From Myxococcaceae bacterium (GTDB lineage Bacteria > Myxococcota_A > Polyangia > Polyangiales > Ga0077539), in NCBI GenBank assembly GCA_004297725.1, contig SCUS01000142.1, positions 1 through 38,013 of the forward strand: a stretch of 38,013 nt of DNA, written 5' to 3'. A model generated the notes under the pieces. It was not told the origin of the DNA, searched no databases, and was given only the letters and a program-made list of their open reading frames with translations. The position numbers and the translations under genes were made by a program. Position 1 is the first letter of the stretch. Each line of letters begins with the position of its first letter. Below are positions 7,933-16,224 of this stretch, piece by piece.

Positions 7933-9057
7933 ATGGCGAAGACAGGGAACACCGTTCACTTCAACCCGGAGGGGATGGGCGGCATCGTGCGCAAGGTCGG
8001 TCTGACGCTGGTGCTGCTGGTGCTGGCGTGCGTGCTGGGGTCGGCGAGCTGCACCCGCGTCGACCCGGGCCACGTGGGCATCCGGGTGAAGCTGGCGGGC
8101 ACCGCGAGGGGGGTGCAGGACGCGCCCATCGTCTCCGGGTGGGTCGCGTACAACCCGATCACCGAGATGGTCGTGGAGTTTCCGACCAGCGTGCAGAACA
8201 TCGTCTGGAGCAAGGACGTCCACGAGGGCTCGGCGACGGACGAGTCGATCACCTTCGCGTCGTCCGAGGGCGTGACGGTGAACGCCGACGTGGGCCTCGC
8301 GTTTCATGTGGAGGCGCAGCGGGCGCCGAGGCTCTACGCGCGCTTCCGCCAGCGCGACGTGCTGGTGCTCGCCCACGGCTACGTGCGCAACGTGGTGCGA
8401 GAGGCCCTCAACGAGGGCGCCGCGGTGATGCCGGTGCAGCAGATCTACGGCTCGGGCAAGACGCGGCTGCTCAACGAGAGCCTTCAGCGGGTGATCGCGC
8501 GGCTCGGCGACGACGGCTTCGTCATCGACCAGCTCACCTTCAACTCCGCGCTGCGGCTGCCCGACAACGTGGTCGCCGCGATCAACCGCGCCATGGAGGC
8601 CACGCAGAACGCCATCCAGGCGGAGAACCGCGTGCGGCAGATTCGCGCGGAGGCCGAGCAGGCGGTGGCGCAGGCGCGAGGCGCGGCCGAGGCGGCGAGG
8701 CAGCGGGCCCAGGGCGAGGGCGACGCGCTGCTCATCAGGGCGCGCTCCGAGGCGCAGGCCAACGAGATCATCCGGCTCTCCATGAACCGCGACGTGATCG
8801 CGTACCGGCAGCTCGAGCGCTGGGACGGCCACCTCCCGGTGGTCACCGGCGGGGGCAACGTCCCCATGATGACCCTGGACACCACGCAGGTGCTGCAGCT
8901 CCCCGAGGCCGAGCGGCGGGCGCGGCTGCGTGAGCTCCTCGGCGTCGCGGCGCCGGCCACCACCGCGGGCGCGAGGCCCACCGGCAACGAGCCCGACGCC
9001 CCCGCCCCCGCGCAGCCCGCGCTCCCCACGGGCGTCGCCATCACCCCGACTCCCTGA
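7933..9057 (+). CDS. SPFH/Band 7 (prohibitin-like) membrane protein
   Basis: The 374-residue protein has one N-terminal hydrophobic segment (about residues 22-40), then a Band 7 domain (about 45-230) starting with the typical VDPGHVGIRV strand and including a stretch on VQNIVWSKDV. An Ala/Glu/Arg-rich helix (about 215-265, with repeated AEAA/RAQGE elements) should form a coiled coil, as in prohibitins and flotillins. The end is Pro/Ala-rich and looks disordered. SPFH proteins form large rings or cages in membranes, often around proteases or transporters. A Cys follows SAS near the end of the hydrophobic segment, but the residues before it do not fit a strict lipobox. The ATG start is clear. 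The client here is unknown. Confidence 0.85.
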   Translation: MAKTGNTVHFNPEGMGGIVRKVGLTLVLLVLACVLGSASCTRVDPGHVGIRVKLAGTARGVQDAPIVSGWVAYNPITEMVVEFPTSVQNIVWSKDVHEGSATDESITFASSEGVTVNADVGLAFHVEAQRAPRLYARFRQRDVLVLAHGYVRNVVREALNEGAAVMPVQQIYGSGKTRLLNESLQRVIARLGDDGFVIDQLTFNSALRLPDNVVAAINRAMEATQNAIQAENRVRQIRAEAEQAVAQARGAAEAARQRAQGEGDALLIRARSEAQANEIIRLSMNRDVIAYRQLERWDGHLPVVTGGGNVPMMTLDTTQVLQLPEAERRARLRELLGVAAPATTAGARPTGNEPDAPAPAQPALPTGVAITPTP

Positions 9058-9176
9058 AGCGCCCGCTGCAGACGCAGCTCCACAGAATCCCGAGGCGCTC
9101 CCCGGATCAGCTCCCCCGGGGCGATGTACCCTCGCGCGTCGCGAACGCATCGCACACGTCGACAGGGGGAGCCCTC

Positions 9177-10208
9177 ATGGACCGGAGATCGTTCTTCTCG
9201 AATACAGCCGCCCTCGGCGCCGGGGCCGCGGCGATTCCCCTGATCGGCTGCGGCCCGTCGCTGCGATCGGGGCCCGTGGGGACCTTCAGCGAGGCCGAGG
9301 CCGCCGCGCTCGTGGCGGGGCTTCGGCGCTCCCTCGACGCCACCACGAACCTGCGGGTGGCGAGCCGCCTCGTGCCTGACTCGGGCCTGGCCGAGGAGCC
9401 GGGCCTGCGCGGTCGGCTGGACTTCGCCGACGCGCTCGCGGACAAGGCCGTGCACGCGCTGCTCATCGCCGACGTGGGCGGCCGCTTCCGCAGCGGCGTG
9501 GCCGACCCCGAGCGCGTCGCGCCGTACCTCGCGGACTTCGCGCCGCTCCTCGACGACGCGGTGACCGAGCACACCGCGCTCCTCGCGCGGGCGCCGGTGC
9601 GCCAGAAGCGCCTGGTGAGCGCGCGCATCCGGCGCGACCCGGGGCTGCCCATGCGCCTCGGCGAGGAGCTCGACACGCACGCCCGCTCGCTGGGCGTGTC
9701 CGCCGACGGGCGCGGCAAGATGCGCAGGATCCTCGCGGAGGTGAGCGCGCGGTCGCAGGTCCAGTCGTTCGGGGTGGTGGTGGACGACTACGTCGACAAG
9801 GTGCAGCGCGTCGCCGCCCGCTGCGGCCAGGACGTGGCCTTCGCGCGGGCCCTCGCGACGAGCGCCTCGGCCGAGGCGCTGTGGGCGATCGCACCGTCGA
9901 CCCCGGCCGCCACGGCGCCCGCCGCGAGCAGCTCGCCGCCGTGGGGCTCGCAGTCCAGGGATCCGGAGGCGCCGCGGGTCGTGGACGCTGGCGTCCGCGG
10001 TAGCAGCCGGACCATTCGCGCCGGTCTCTGGACCGGCGGAATCGGTCTGGCCACCTTCGGCCTCGGCGCGGGGATCGCGGCCGCCGGCGGCGGCATCGGC
10101 TCGGGCATCGGCGCCGTGGGCCTGGTCATGGCGACGCTCGGCGCGGTGGCCGTGCTGGTGGGCCTCATCATGCTCCTGGTCGGCGCGATCCAGAGCGCGG
10201 TGGAGTGA
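9177..10208 (+). CDS. Tat-type predicted lipoprotein with C-terminal membrane segments
   Basis: The 343-residue protein begins with a twin-arginine motif (RRSFF, Arg3-Arg4), a hydrophobic stretch and a lipobox (LIGC, Cys25), which together predict Tat export and lipid anchoring. The middle (about residues 35-240) is helical, rich in Ala, Arg, Asp and Leu, and matches no family I know. After a Pro/Ala/Ser linker the last 60 residues are Gly/Ala-rich and strongly hydrophobic, enough for two membrane passes. The ketosynthase gene starts 7 nt after its stop, so it should head the seven-gene acyl-chain operon. Having an envelope protein there hints that the operon's product ends up in the cell envelope, but its own role is not apparent. 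Confidence 0.65.
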   Translation: MDRRSFFSNTAALGAGAAAIPLIGCGPSLRSGPVGTFSEAEAAALVAGLRRSLDATTNLRVASRLVPDSGLAEEPGLRGRLDFADALADKAVHALLIADVGGRFRSGVADPERVAPYLADFAPLLDDAVTEHTALLARAPVRQKRLVSARIRRDPGLPMRLGEELDTHARSLGVSADGRGKMRRILAEVSARSQVQSFGVVVDDYVDKVQRVAARCGQDVAFARALATSASAEALWAIAPSTPAATAPAASSSPPWGSQSRDPEAPRVVDAGVRGSSRTIRAGLWTGGIGLATFGLGAGIAAAGGGIGSGIGAVGLVMATLGAVAVLVGLIMLLVGAIQSAVE

Positions 10209-10215
10209 GCCCGAG

Positions 10216-12138
10216 GTGCGGGCCTCGGCAGCCATCACGGGGCTCGGGGCGGTCTCGGCGCTCGGCCGCGGCGTTGCGGCGATGCGTGAGGCGCTGCGGG
10301 CGGGGCGAGACGGCATCGCGCCGCTGACCCGCTTCGACGCGGCGCCCTTCGGGGGCAGGGCCTTCGCGGCGCTGGTCCCCGGCGCGGAGGGACCCGACCG
10401 CTGGCTCGCCTACGCCCGAGTGGCGGCGCGAGAGGCCTTCGACATGGCCGGCCTCTCGAGCGCTGGCATCGCCCCCGGGCGGGTCGCGGTGGTGATGGGA
10501 ACGAGCCTCGGGCGCAGCGGCGTCGTGGCGTCGGCGGCGCACTCGGTGGCGCGGGACCTCGGCGCGCTCGGCCCCGCGCTCACGCTCTCCACGGCGTGCG
10601 CGTCCTCGGCCAACGCCATCGGGCTCGCGAGGGACCTCCTCGCCCGTGGCGACGCCGACGTGGTGATCGCGGGCGGCGCCGACGAGGTGACCCTCGACCT
10701 CCTGGCGGGCTTCGCGGCGCTCGGCGTGCTCGCCGAGGGGCCCTGCGCGCCCTTCGGCCCGGTGCTCGGGACGACCCTCGGCGAGGGCGCCGGCTTCCTG
10801 GTGCTGCAGCGCGCGGCCGACGCCCGACGCCCCGCGCTCGGATACGTCTGCGGCTATGGCCTCTCCAGCGACGCGTGGCACGAGACCTCGCCCGATCCTC
10901 GCGGCGCGGGCGTCGGCCGGGCGCTGCGCTCGGCCCTCGGCGACGCGGGGTGGCGCCCCGAAGAGGTCGACTACCTCAACGCCCACGCCACCGGGACCGC
11001 CGCCAACGACGAGGCCGAGTGGCTGGGCGTCCAGGCGGCCTTCGGCGAGCACGCGGAGGGGCTCCCGGTGAGCGCGTCGAAGAGCTTCCTCGGGCACGCC
11101 CAGGGCGCCGCGAGCGTGCTGGAGGTCATCGCCACGCTGCTGTGCATGGAGGACGGCGCGATCCCGCCGTCGCTACGGGCGAGCACCGGTCGAAAGCGAG
11201 GGCCTGCGGACCGGGTTGCGTCCGACCGACCGCGACCCCACGCCGTGCAGCGCTTCATGGCGAGCAGCAGCGCCTTCGCGGGCGCCAACGCCGCCCTCGC
11301 GATCGCGCGCGAGCCCGGCGCGGTCACCTCGCGCGAGCGCCCGGTCTTCGTGCTCGGCATCGGGGACCTCACCAACGCCGTGGCGTCGTCCATCGCCCGC
11401 GACGACGCGGCGTTTCGCGCGCGCGCCCCCTCCGCCGACCCGCGCACCCTCGACCCGCTCGCCCGGCTGGTGGTGGGCGCGTGCGCGGCGGCCCTCGACG
11501 ACGCGGGGGTCCGCCTCGCGGGCGCTGCGAGAGACCGCGCGGGCGTCGTCCTCGGCGCGCAGCACGTGTCGCCCGTGAGCGGCGGCGCGTGGGAGCGGAG
11601 CCTCGTCGAGCGCGGGGTGACGCGAGTGAACGCAGGCGCCTTCGCGAGGCTCGTGCTCCACGCCGCGGCGGGCTCTGCCTCGAAGGCCCTGTCGCTGCGC
11701 GGGGCGGCGAGCACGATTGCGGGAGGCGCCGTGGCGGGGCTCGCGGCGGTCGCGTACGCCGCCGACCTCGTGGCGTCGCGGGACGACCTCGACCTCGCCG
11801 TCGCGGGAGGCGCCCACGAGGATGAGCTGCTTCGTCCCGACCACGAGGGCGCGGCCTTCGTCGCGCTGGGCGTCGAGCGTCGCCCCGGCGCCGCGCGCAT
11901 CGCGGGCTCCGCCTTCGGGGGCCCCGGCGGATGGGAGGACGTCGCGAGCGCGGCCGCCGCGAGGGCGGGGCTGGGGGTAGAGCAGGTCGAGTGGTTCACC
12001 GTGGCGCCCGGCGGGGCGAGGCCGCCGGTCGAGGGCGCGCGGGCGCTGGTGCGGGCGCTGCGGAGCGGGGCGAGGCGCGCGGGCGCGGTCGCCTGGGATG
12101 AGGGCGCCTCGTGCGCCGTGGTGATCGTGGAGGACTGA
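10216..12138 (+). CDS. beta-ketoacyl-ACP synthase fused to a degenerate ketosynthase (KS-CLF-like)
   Basis: The 640-residue protein holds two thiolase-fold halves. The N-terminal half (about 1-355) is a complete elongating ketosynthase with the triad Cys128 (TACASS), His257 (NAHATGT) and His294 (FLGHAQGAAS); it condenses malonyl-ACP with an acyl chain. The C-terminal half (about 365-640) keeps the fold's outline, for example VAGGAHED matching VIAGGADE, but has no cysteine at the nucleophile elbow and no catalytic His motifs. A full KS paired with a dead KS is how type II polyketide KS and chain length factor work; there they are separate subunits, whereas here one gene encodes both. GTG at 10216 is the earliest sensible start and leaves 7 nt to the upstream stop. 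The ACP gene starts 1 nt after its stop. Confidence 0.85.
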   Translation: MRASAAITGLGAVSALGRGVAAMREALRAGRDGIAPLTRFDAAPFGGRAFAALVPGAEGPDRWLAYARVAAREAFDMAGLSSAGIAPGRVAVVMGTSLGRSGVVASAAHSVARDLGALGPALTLSTACASSANAIGLARDLLARGDADVVIAGGADEVTLDLLAGFAALGVLAEGPCAPFGPVLGTTLGEGAGFLVLQRAADARRPALGYVCGYGLSSDAWHETSPDPRGAGVGRALRSALGDAGWRPEEVDYLNAHATGTAANDEAEWLGVQAAFGEHAEGLPVSASKSFLGHAQGAASVLEVIATLLCMEDGAIPPSLRASTGRKRGPADRVASDRPRPHAVQRFMASSSAFAGANAALAIAREPGAVTSRERPVFVLGIGDLTNAVASSIARDDAAFRARAPSADPRTLDPLARLVVGACAAALDDAGVRLAGAARDRAGVVLGAQHVSPVSGGAWERSLVERGVTRVNAGAFARLVLHAAAGSASKALSLRGAASTIAGGAVAGLAAVAYAADLVASRDDLDLAVAGGAHEDELLRPDHEGAAFVALGVERRPGAARIAGSAFGGPGGWEDVASAAAARAGLGVEQVEWFTVAPGGARPPVEGARALVRALRSGARRAGAVAWDEGASCAVVIVED

Positions 12139-12139
12139 G

Positions 12140-12430
12140 ATGGAAGCCGACCTGGAAGCATGCCTGCGGGAGCGTGAGGCGATCCTCGCGCGGGTCCGGG
12201 AGATCCTGATCGAGCGGCTCAAGGTGGACCGCGGGCCCGACGAGATCGACCTCGACGCGCCGCTGTTCGCCACCGGGCTGCTGCTCGACTCGGTCGACGC
12301 GGTGGAGCTCACCATCGCCCTCGAGGTGGGGTTCGACATTCGTCTGAGCGAGGACTCGCTCGGCCCCAACGCCTTCCGCACCGTGCAGTCGCTCGTCGAC
12401 CTGGTGATCGCCCATGGAGGTCGCGCGTGA
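12140..12430 (+). CDS. acyl carrier protein
   Basis: A 96-residue carrier protein: helix 1 at about residues 10-28, and the phosphopantetheine attachment serine in LLDSVDAVEL (Ser51) at the start of helix 2. It carries the growing acyl chain for the flanking ketosynthase, ketoreductase and dehydratase. It is slightly longer than a typical FAS ACP at the N-terminus. GGAGG at 12129-12133, six bases before the ATG, is a strong ribosome site embedded in the end of the KS gene. Its stop overlaps the next gene's start in GTGA. The window also encodes a holo-ACP synthase (33424-33825) that could load it, though that enzyme sits with the type I FAS. Confidence 0.9.
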   Translation: MEADLEACLREREAILARVREILIERLKVDRGPDEIDLDAPLFATGLLLDSVDAVELTIALEVGFDIRLSEDSLGPNAFRTVQSLVDLVIAHGGRA

Positions 12431-13485
12431 TCGCCGACGACGAGGTCCGAGCGATCCGCACCGGCGTCGCGCTCTCGGTGGACGAGGGCGTGGTCGCGCT
12501 CCGCGTCGCGGGCGAGGACGCCTTCCGCGCCGTCGACCGCGCGCTCCCCACGGACCTGCACCTGCGCGACGGGCAGGCCCGGCAGTCGCTGCTCCTCGAC
12601 GCCGCGGGGCGGCCGATCGCCGACGTGCTCGTCGCGCGCGACGACGAGGACTACCTCCTGATCGTCGACGGGGTCCCCGCCGAGCGGGCCCTCGCGCACC
12701 TGCGAGAGCTCGGCGGCGCCTCGGACGCCCGGGCGCTCGACGTCACGTCCGTGTCCGTGCACGGCCCGTGGGCCTGGGAGCTCATGGCCGAGGTGTTCGA
12801 GGCGGGCGTCGCGGCGGTGCCGTACCTCAGCCTGCTGCGCGTCGACGGCGAGCTGTGCGTCCGCGCCGGGCGCACCGGGGAGTTCGGCTACGAGATCCTG
12901 TGTCCCCGCGAGCGCGCCGCCGAGCTCGCCGCGCGCCTCGCCGACCGCGGCGCCCGCTACGGGATCGCCCGGGTCTCCCGCGCGGCCCTCACGCACTGCG
13001 CCTTCGAGAACTGGTTCTACGACCCCTCCTTCGCGCCGCCCGGGGCGACCGCGGTCGAGCTCCAGCTCCAGTGGCGCCTCTCCTCCCGGAAGGAGTACCT
13101 GGGCCGCGAGGCGATCGCGGCGAGGCGGCGCGACGAGGGGCGGGAGCGCATCGCGTGCCTGGTCACCGACGAGCTGCTCCTCCCTGGCGACGAGGTCGTG
13201 TGCGACGGCGAGCCGATCGGCCGGGTGACCCACGCGGAGCGCTCGCTCACCCGGGGGGACTTCATCGCGCAGGCGCTGCTGGGCGCGCGCTGGGCCCACG
13301 GCGGCATCGACCGATACCGAGTGCGCCGCGGGGGCAGGGAGGTCGCCGCGCGCACGGTGACGCCGCCGCTCGTCGACAACCGCAGCCTGTACGTCGACCC
13401 GCGGCGGCACTCCTTCGAGTGCGCCGACGAGGTGAGCTTCCCTCCCATCGCGCGGGGCGGAACCGGCGTGGCGGGGGGAGCGTGA
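12427..13485 (+). CDS. GcvT-like (aminomethyltransferase family) protein in an acyl-chain operon
   Basis: The 352-residue protein resembles the folate-binding T-protein fold: an N-terminal part with repeated beta strands, the motif GRTGEFGYEI (about residues 149-158, family consensus GYTGExGYE), the segment SSRKEYLGREAI (like K-x-D-F-x-G-R-E-A-L in GcvT) and a C-terminal barrel region with GRVTHAERS. It lacks the KGCYxGQE signature of the YgfZ branch. GcvT-type enzymes move one-carbon units between tetrahydrofolate and a carrier-bound or free substrate. No lipoyl carrier or glycine-cleavage gene is nearby; instead it overlaps the ACP gene (GTGA) before it and the ketoreductase (GTGA) after it. 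The context suggests one-carbon chemistry or demethylation on an ACP-bound chain, but a structural role without catalysis is also possible. Function inferred only. Confidence 0.7.
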   Translation: MIADDEVRAIRTGVALSVDEGVVALRVAGEDAFRAVDRALPTDLHLRDGQARQSLLLDAAGRPIADVLVARDDEDYLLIVDGVPAERALAHLRELGGASDARALDVTSVSVHGPWAWELMAEVFEAGVAAVPYLSLLRVDGELCVRAGRTGEFGYEILCPRERAAELAARLADRGARYGIARVSRAALTHCAFENWFYDPSFAPPGATAVELQLQWRLSSRKEYLGREAIAARRRDEGRERIACLVTDELLLPGDEVVCDGEPIGRVTHAERSLTRGDFIAQALLGARWAHGGIDRYRVRRGGREVAARTVTPPLVDNRSLYVDPRRHSFECADEVSFPPIARGGTGVAGGA

Positions 13486-14225
13486 GGCTCGCGGGGCGCA
13501 CCGCCCTGGTCACCGGCGGGGGGCGCGGCCTGGGGCGGGCGATCGCCGTCGAGTGCGCCCGGGAGGGGGCGTGGGTGGCGGTCGGGTACCGGCGTCGGGC
13601 CGAGGAGGCGAGGGCGGCGCTCGCCGCGGTGCGAGACGCGGGCGGCGACGGCGAGCTGTGCGCCTTCGACGTGCGAGAGGCGGCCGAGGTGGAGCGGGCG
13701 GTGGCGGCGCTGCTCGCGTCGCGCGGCAGGATCGACGCCGTGGTGAACTGCGCGGGCGTCGCGCGGGACAACCTCTTCGCTCGCATGACCCTCGAGGAGT
13801 GGGACGACGTGATGCGCACCAACCTCCACGGCTGCGTGCACGTCACGCGAGCGGTCGTGCGCTCGATGATGGCCACCGGGGGCGGGGCCGTGGTCAACGT
13901 GGCCTCGGTCGCGGGGATGCGAGCGAGCCCGGGGCAGGCCAACTACGCGGCGTCGAAGGGGGCGGTGCTGGCCCTCACCGCCACGCTGGCGGCGGAGCTC
14001 GGGCCGTCGCGGGTGCGCGTCAACGCGCTGGTCCCGGGGCTCATCGCGGCGGGCATGGTCGCCCGGGTGGACCCGCGCGAGATCGAGCGCCGCAGGGAGC
14101 GCATCCCCCTCGGGCGCCTCGGCGAGGCGAGCGAGGTGGGGCGGGCGGCGGTGTTCCTGCTGTCGGACGACGCCAGCTACGTGACGGGCCAGTCGCTCGT
14201 GGTCGACGGGGGGCTGTCGCTGTGA
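13482..14225 (+). CDS. 3-oxoacyl-ACP reductase (FabG-like SDR)
   Basis: A 247-residue classical short-chain dehydrogenase. The dinucleotide motif GGGRGLG (residues 12-18), the NCAG segment, catalytic Ser142, and Tyr155/Lys159 of YAASK are all present, as is the C-terminal VDGG. The arrangement matches FabG, which reduces the 3-keto group on ACP with NADPH. In this operon it should reduce the product of the KS-CLF-like protein. GTG start at 13482 overlaps the preceding stop (GTGA) and fixes the frame; the longer open frame upstream belongs to no gene. It also overlaps the dehydratase start by GTGA. Confidence 0.9.
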   Translation: MRLAGRTALVTGGGRGLGRAIAVECAREGAWVAVGYRRRAEEARAALAAVRDAGGDGELCAFDVREAAEVERAVAALLASRGRIDAVVNCAGVARDNLFARMTLEEWDDVMRTNLHGCVHVTRAVVRSMMATGGGAVVNVASVAGMRASPGQANYAASKGAVLALTATLAAELGPSRVRVNALVPGLIAAGMVARVDPREIERRRERIPLGRLGEASEVGRAAVFLLSDDASYVTGQSLVVDGGLSL

Positions 14226-14818
14226 GCGAGCTCAAGCTCCGGCTCGGGGCCGACGTGGTGCAGGCGCTCCTCCCGCACCGGGCGCCGCTGCTGCTGGTCG
14301 ATCGCGTCGAGTCGATCACCCCGGGCGCCGAGCCGTCGCTCCGCGCGGGGCGGGCCATCTCGGTGAACGAGCCCGTGTTCCAGGGCCACTTCCCCGGCCT
14401 GAGCCTCTGGCCGGGGATCTACACCATCGAAGGCATGGGGCAGTCCTGCCAGCTCCTCCAGATCCTGCTCGCGGTGATCGAGGGCTTCGAGCGCGCGGGC
14501 CAGACGGCCGCGACCGTCGCCGACGTGCTGCGCGCCATGGACCCGCGCGCCCGGCTGCGCGGCGTGGCGGCGTCGCCCTTCGAGCCCGCGCTGCGCGAGC
14601 GCCTCGCGGCCGAGGCGAGGGTGGCCGTGAGCGCGGCGGTCGACGTGCGCCTGCTCGACCCGGTCTTCGCGGGCGACGTCGTGGAGTACGAGGTGCGCCG
14701 CACGCTGGTGCGCGACAACATCCGCCGCTTCGAGGTCCAGGCTTCGGTCGACCGTCGGCCGGTGGCGCGAGGTACGCTCACCGCGGCCATCCTGGGGCCG
14801 CCGCCGCATGCGCCTTGA
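14222..14818 (+). CDS. FabZ-like 3-hydroxyacyl-ACP dehydratase with a helical insertion
   Basis: The 198-residue hot-dog protein shows LLPHRAPLLLVDRV at its start, then the FabZ catalytic pair: His56 in FQGHFPG and Glu70 in IEGMGQ, fourteen residues apart as in FabZ. It should remove water from 3-hydroxyacyl-ACP to give a trans double bond. FabZ is usually near 150 residues; the extra length is a stretch of about 40 residues (roughly 90-135, Ala/Arg/Leu-rich) after the active site, absent from ordinary FabZ. With no enoyl reductase in the operon, the double bonds could persist and accumulate as a polyene. GTG start fixed by GTGA overlap with the ketoreductase; its end overlaps the next gene by 11 nt. 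Confidence 0.85.
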   Translation: MSELKLRLGADVVQALLPHRAPLLLVDRVESITPGAEPSLRAGRAISVNEPVFQGHFPGLSLWPGIYTIEGMGQSCQLLQILLAVIEGFERAGQTAATVADVLRAMDPRARLRGVAASPFEPALRERLAAEARVAVSAAVDVRLLDPVFAGDVVEYEVRRTLVRDNIRRFEVQASVDRRPVARGTLTAAILGPPPHAP

Positions 14819-16211
14819 CGCGCTCGCGGCCTGCGCGGCCTGGGCGCTCGCCGGGTGCGGGCCGAGGCTGCTCTGGCACGGGCGCAGCGCCGATCGCAGG
14901 GTGCGCGTCGAGGTCGTCGAGCGCGACCGCGCCCAGTCCGTGGTGGTCGACGGCGTGGCGCAGCCGCGCTTCGACGCCGTGGGGTACGCGTCCCTCGTGG
15001 CGAGCGACGACGGCCGCGTGGTGGCCTACCCGGCCCTGCGCGCGGGGCGCTGGCACGTCGCGGTCAACGGCGTCGCGGGCCCGGCCTTCGACGGCGTCGG
15101 CGAGGTGGCGCTCAGCCCCGATGGGAGCCGCGTCGCGTACGCGGCGCTCCGCGGCGGCCGCTGGCGCGTGGCGCACGACGGCCGGGAGGACGCGCCCTTC
15201 GCGTCGATCATCGCCCGGACGCTGCGCTGGACGGCGGGCGCTCGACGCCTCGTCTACGTCGCGCGCGACGGACGAGGCGACCGCTCGGTGGTGGTCGACG
15301 GCGTCCCGGGGCCCGCCGCGAGCTCGGTGCGCGCGCTCCGCGTCGGCGACAAAGGGGCCCTCGTGGCCTACGTGGCCCGCCTCGGCGGGGCCGATCACGT
15401 CGTGGTCGACGGGCGCGTCGGTCCGGCCTGCCGACGGGTCACCGATCTCTCCGTGGCCGAGGCGTCACCGCACGTCGTCTACGTGGCCGTGCGCGAGGGG
15501 TTCACGGAGGTCGTGCGCGACGACGCGGTGGTCGTGGGCGCCGCCGGGGACTTCGCGGCGCCGCGGATCAGCGCCGACGGCGAGCACACCGCGTGTCTGC
15601 ACGTCGACGACCACGCGGTCGACGTGATGCTCGACGGGCGCACCGTCGCCCGCCACGACGACGTCGAGGATGGGACCTTCACGCTCACCCGCGACGGATC
15701 GCACGTGATCTACGTGGCCGTCGCGCGCGGCCGTCGCAGGGTCTTCCGCGACGCCGATGGGGGCCCGGGCTTCGAGGCGCTGCCGGGGTTCACGGCGCTC
15801 CCCTCGGGTCGCTGGGCGTACGTGGGTCGGCGCGGCGACGCGCTCCACGTCTACGTCGACGGCCGGCACGTCCACACCGAGCGGGGGTGGGTCGGCGCGC
15901 TCGCGCTGCCCGACGCGGGGACGCGCTACGCCTACTTCGCCGAGCGAGCCGATCGAGCCGCCGTGGTCGACGACCGGGGCGAGCGGGTCGTCGGGGTCCC
16001 CATCAACGACTCGCTGACCTTCGACGCGCTGGGGCGCCGCTGGGGCTGCCTCGCGGGCGATCGGGAGACGCGGCGCGTCCGCTTCGTGCTGGAGGGCGGC
16101 GCGGAGCGAGCCTTCGACTGGGACGAGGTCGGGTCGATGATGCTGCGCGGCGGCGACGCCCTCGACGAGGGGGCCGCCCGGCGCCTCGTGCGCGCCGAGC
16201 TGGCGCGGTGA
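14808..16211 (+). CDS. predicted lipoprotein with WD40-like/propeller repeats
   Basis: The 467-residue protein has a short signal peptide with lipobox LAGC (Cys17). The rest consists of repeated strands of about 40-45 residues with the theme VVDG-x-x-GP-x-F-x-x-V followed by SPDGSRVAYAA or similar (for example around residues 42-90 and 90-130), typical of TolB/WD40-like beta-propellers. No catalytic motif is evident. It overlaps the dehydratase gene by 11 nt and is the last gene of the run, facing the Sel1-like gene across a 3-nt gap. Its tight coupling to acyl-chain genes suggests an envelope role linked to their product, such as binding or localisation, but that is inference. Confidence 0.7.
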   Translation: MRLDALAACAAWALAGCGPRLLWHGRSADRRVRVEVVERDRAQSVVVDGVAQPRFDAVGYASLVASDDGRVVAYPALRAGRWHVAVNGVAGPAFDGVGEVALSPDGSRVAYAALRGGRWRVAHDGREDAPFASIIARTLRWTAGARRLVYVARDGRGDRSVVVDGVPGPAASSVRALRVGDKGALVAYVARLGGADHVVVDGRVGPACRRVTDLSVAEASPHVVYVAVREGFTEVVRDDAVVVGAAGDFAAPRISADGEHTACLHVDDHAVDVMLDGRTVARHDDVEDGTFTLTRDGSHVIYVAVARGRRRVFRDADGGPGFEALPGFTALPSGRWAYVGRRGDALHVYVDGRHVHTERGWVGALALPDAGTRYAYFAERADRAAVVDDRGERVVGVPINDSLTFDALGRRWGCLAGDRETRRVRFVLEGGAERAFDWDEVGSMMLRGGDALDEGAARRLVRAELAR

Positions 16212-16224
16212 GCGCTATCCGCTC
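16210..16224. terminator. small hairpin at a convergent junction
   Basis: GAGCG (16210-16214) and CGCTC (16220-16224) pair over a five-base loop, spanning the two facing stop codons, 3 nt apart. The stem is short and has no T-tract, so termination is only suggested by position. Confidence 0.25.

Noticed and set aside
12427..13485. YgfZ-type iron-sulfur repair protein
   Set aside because: The KGCYxGQE signature of YgfZ is absent; the corresponding stretch reads KEYLGREAI, closer to GcvT.
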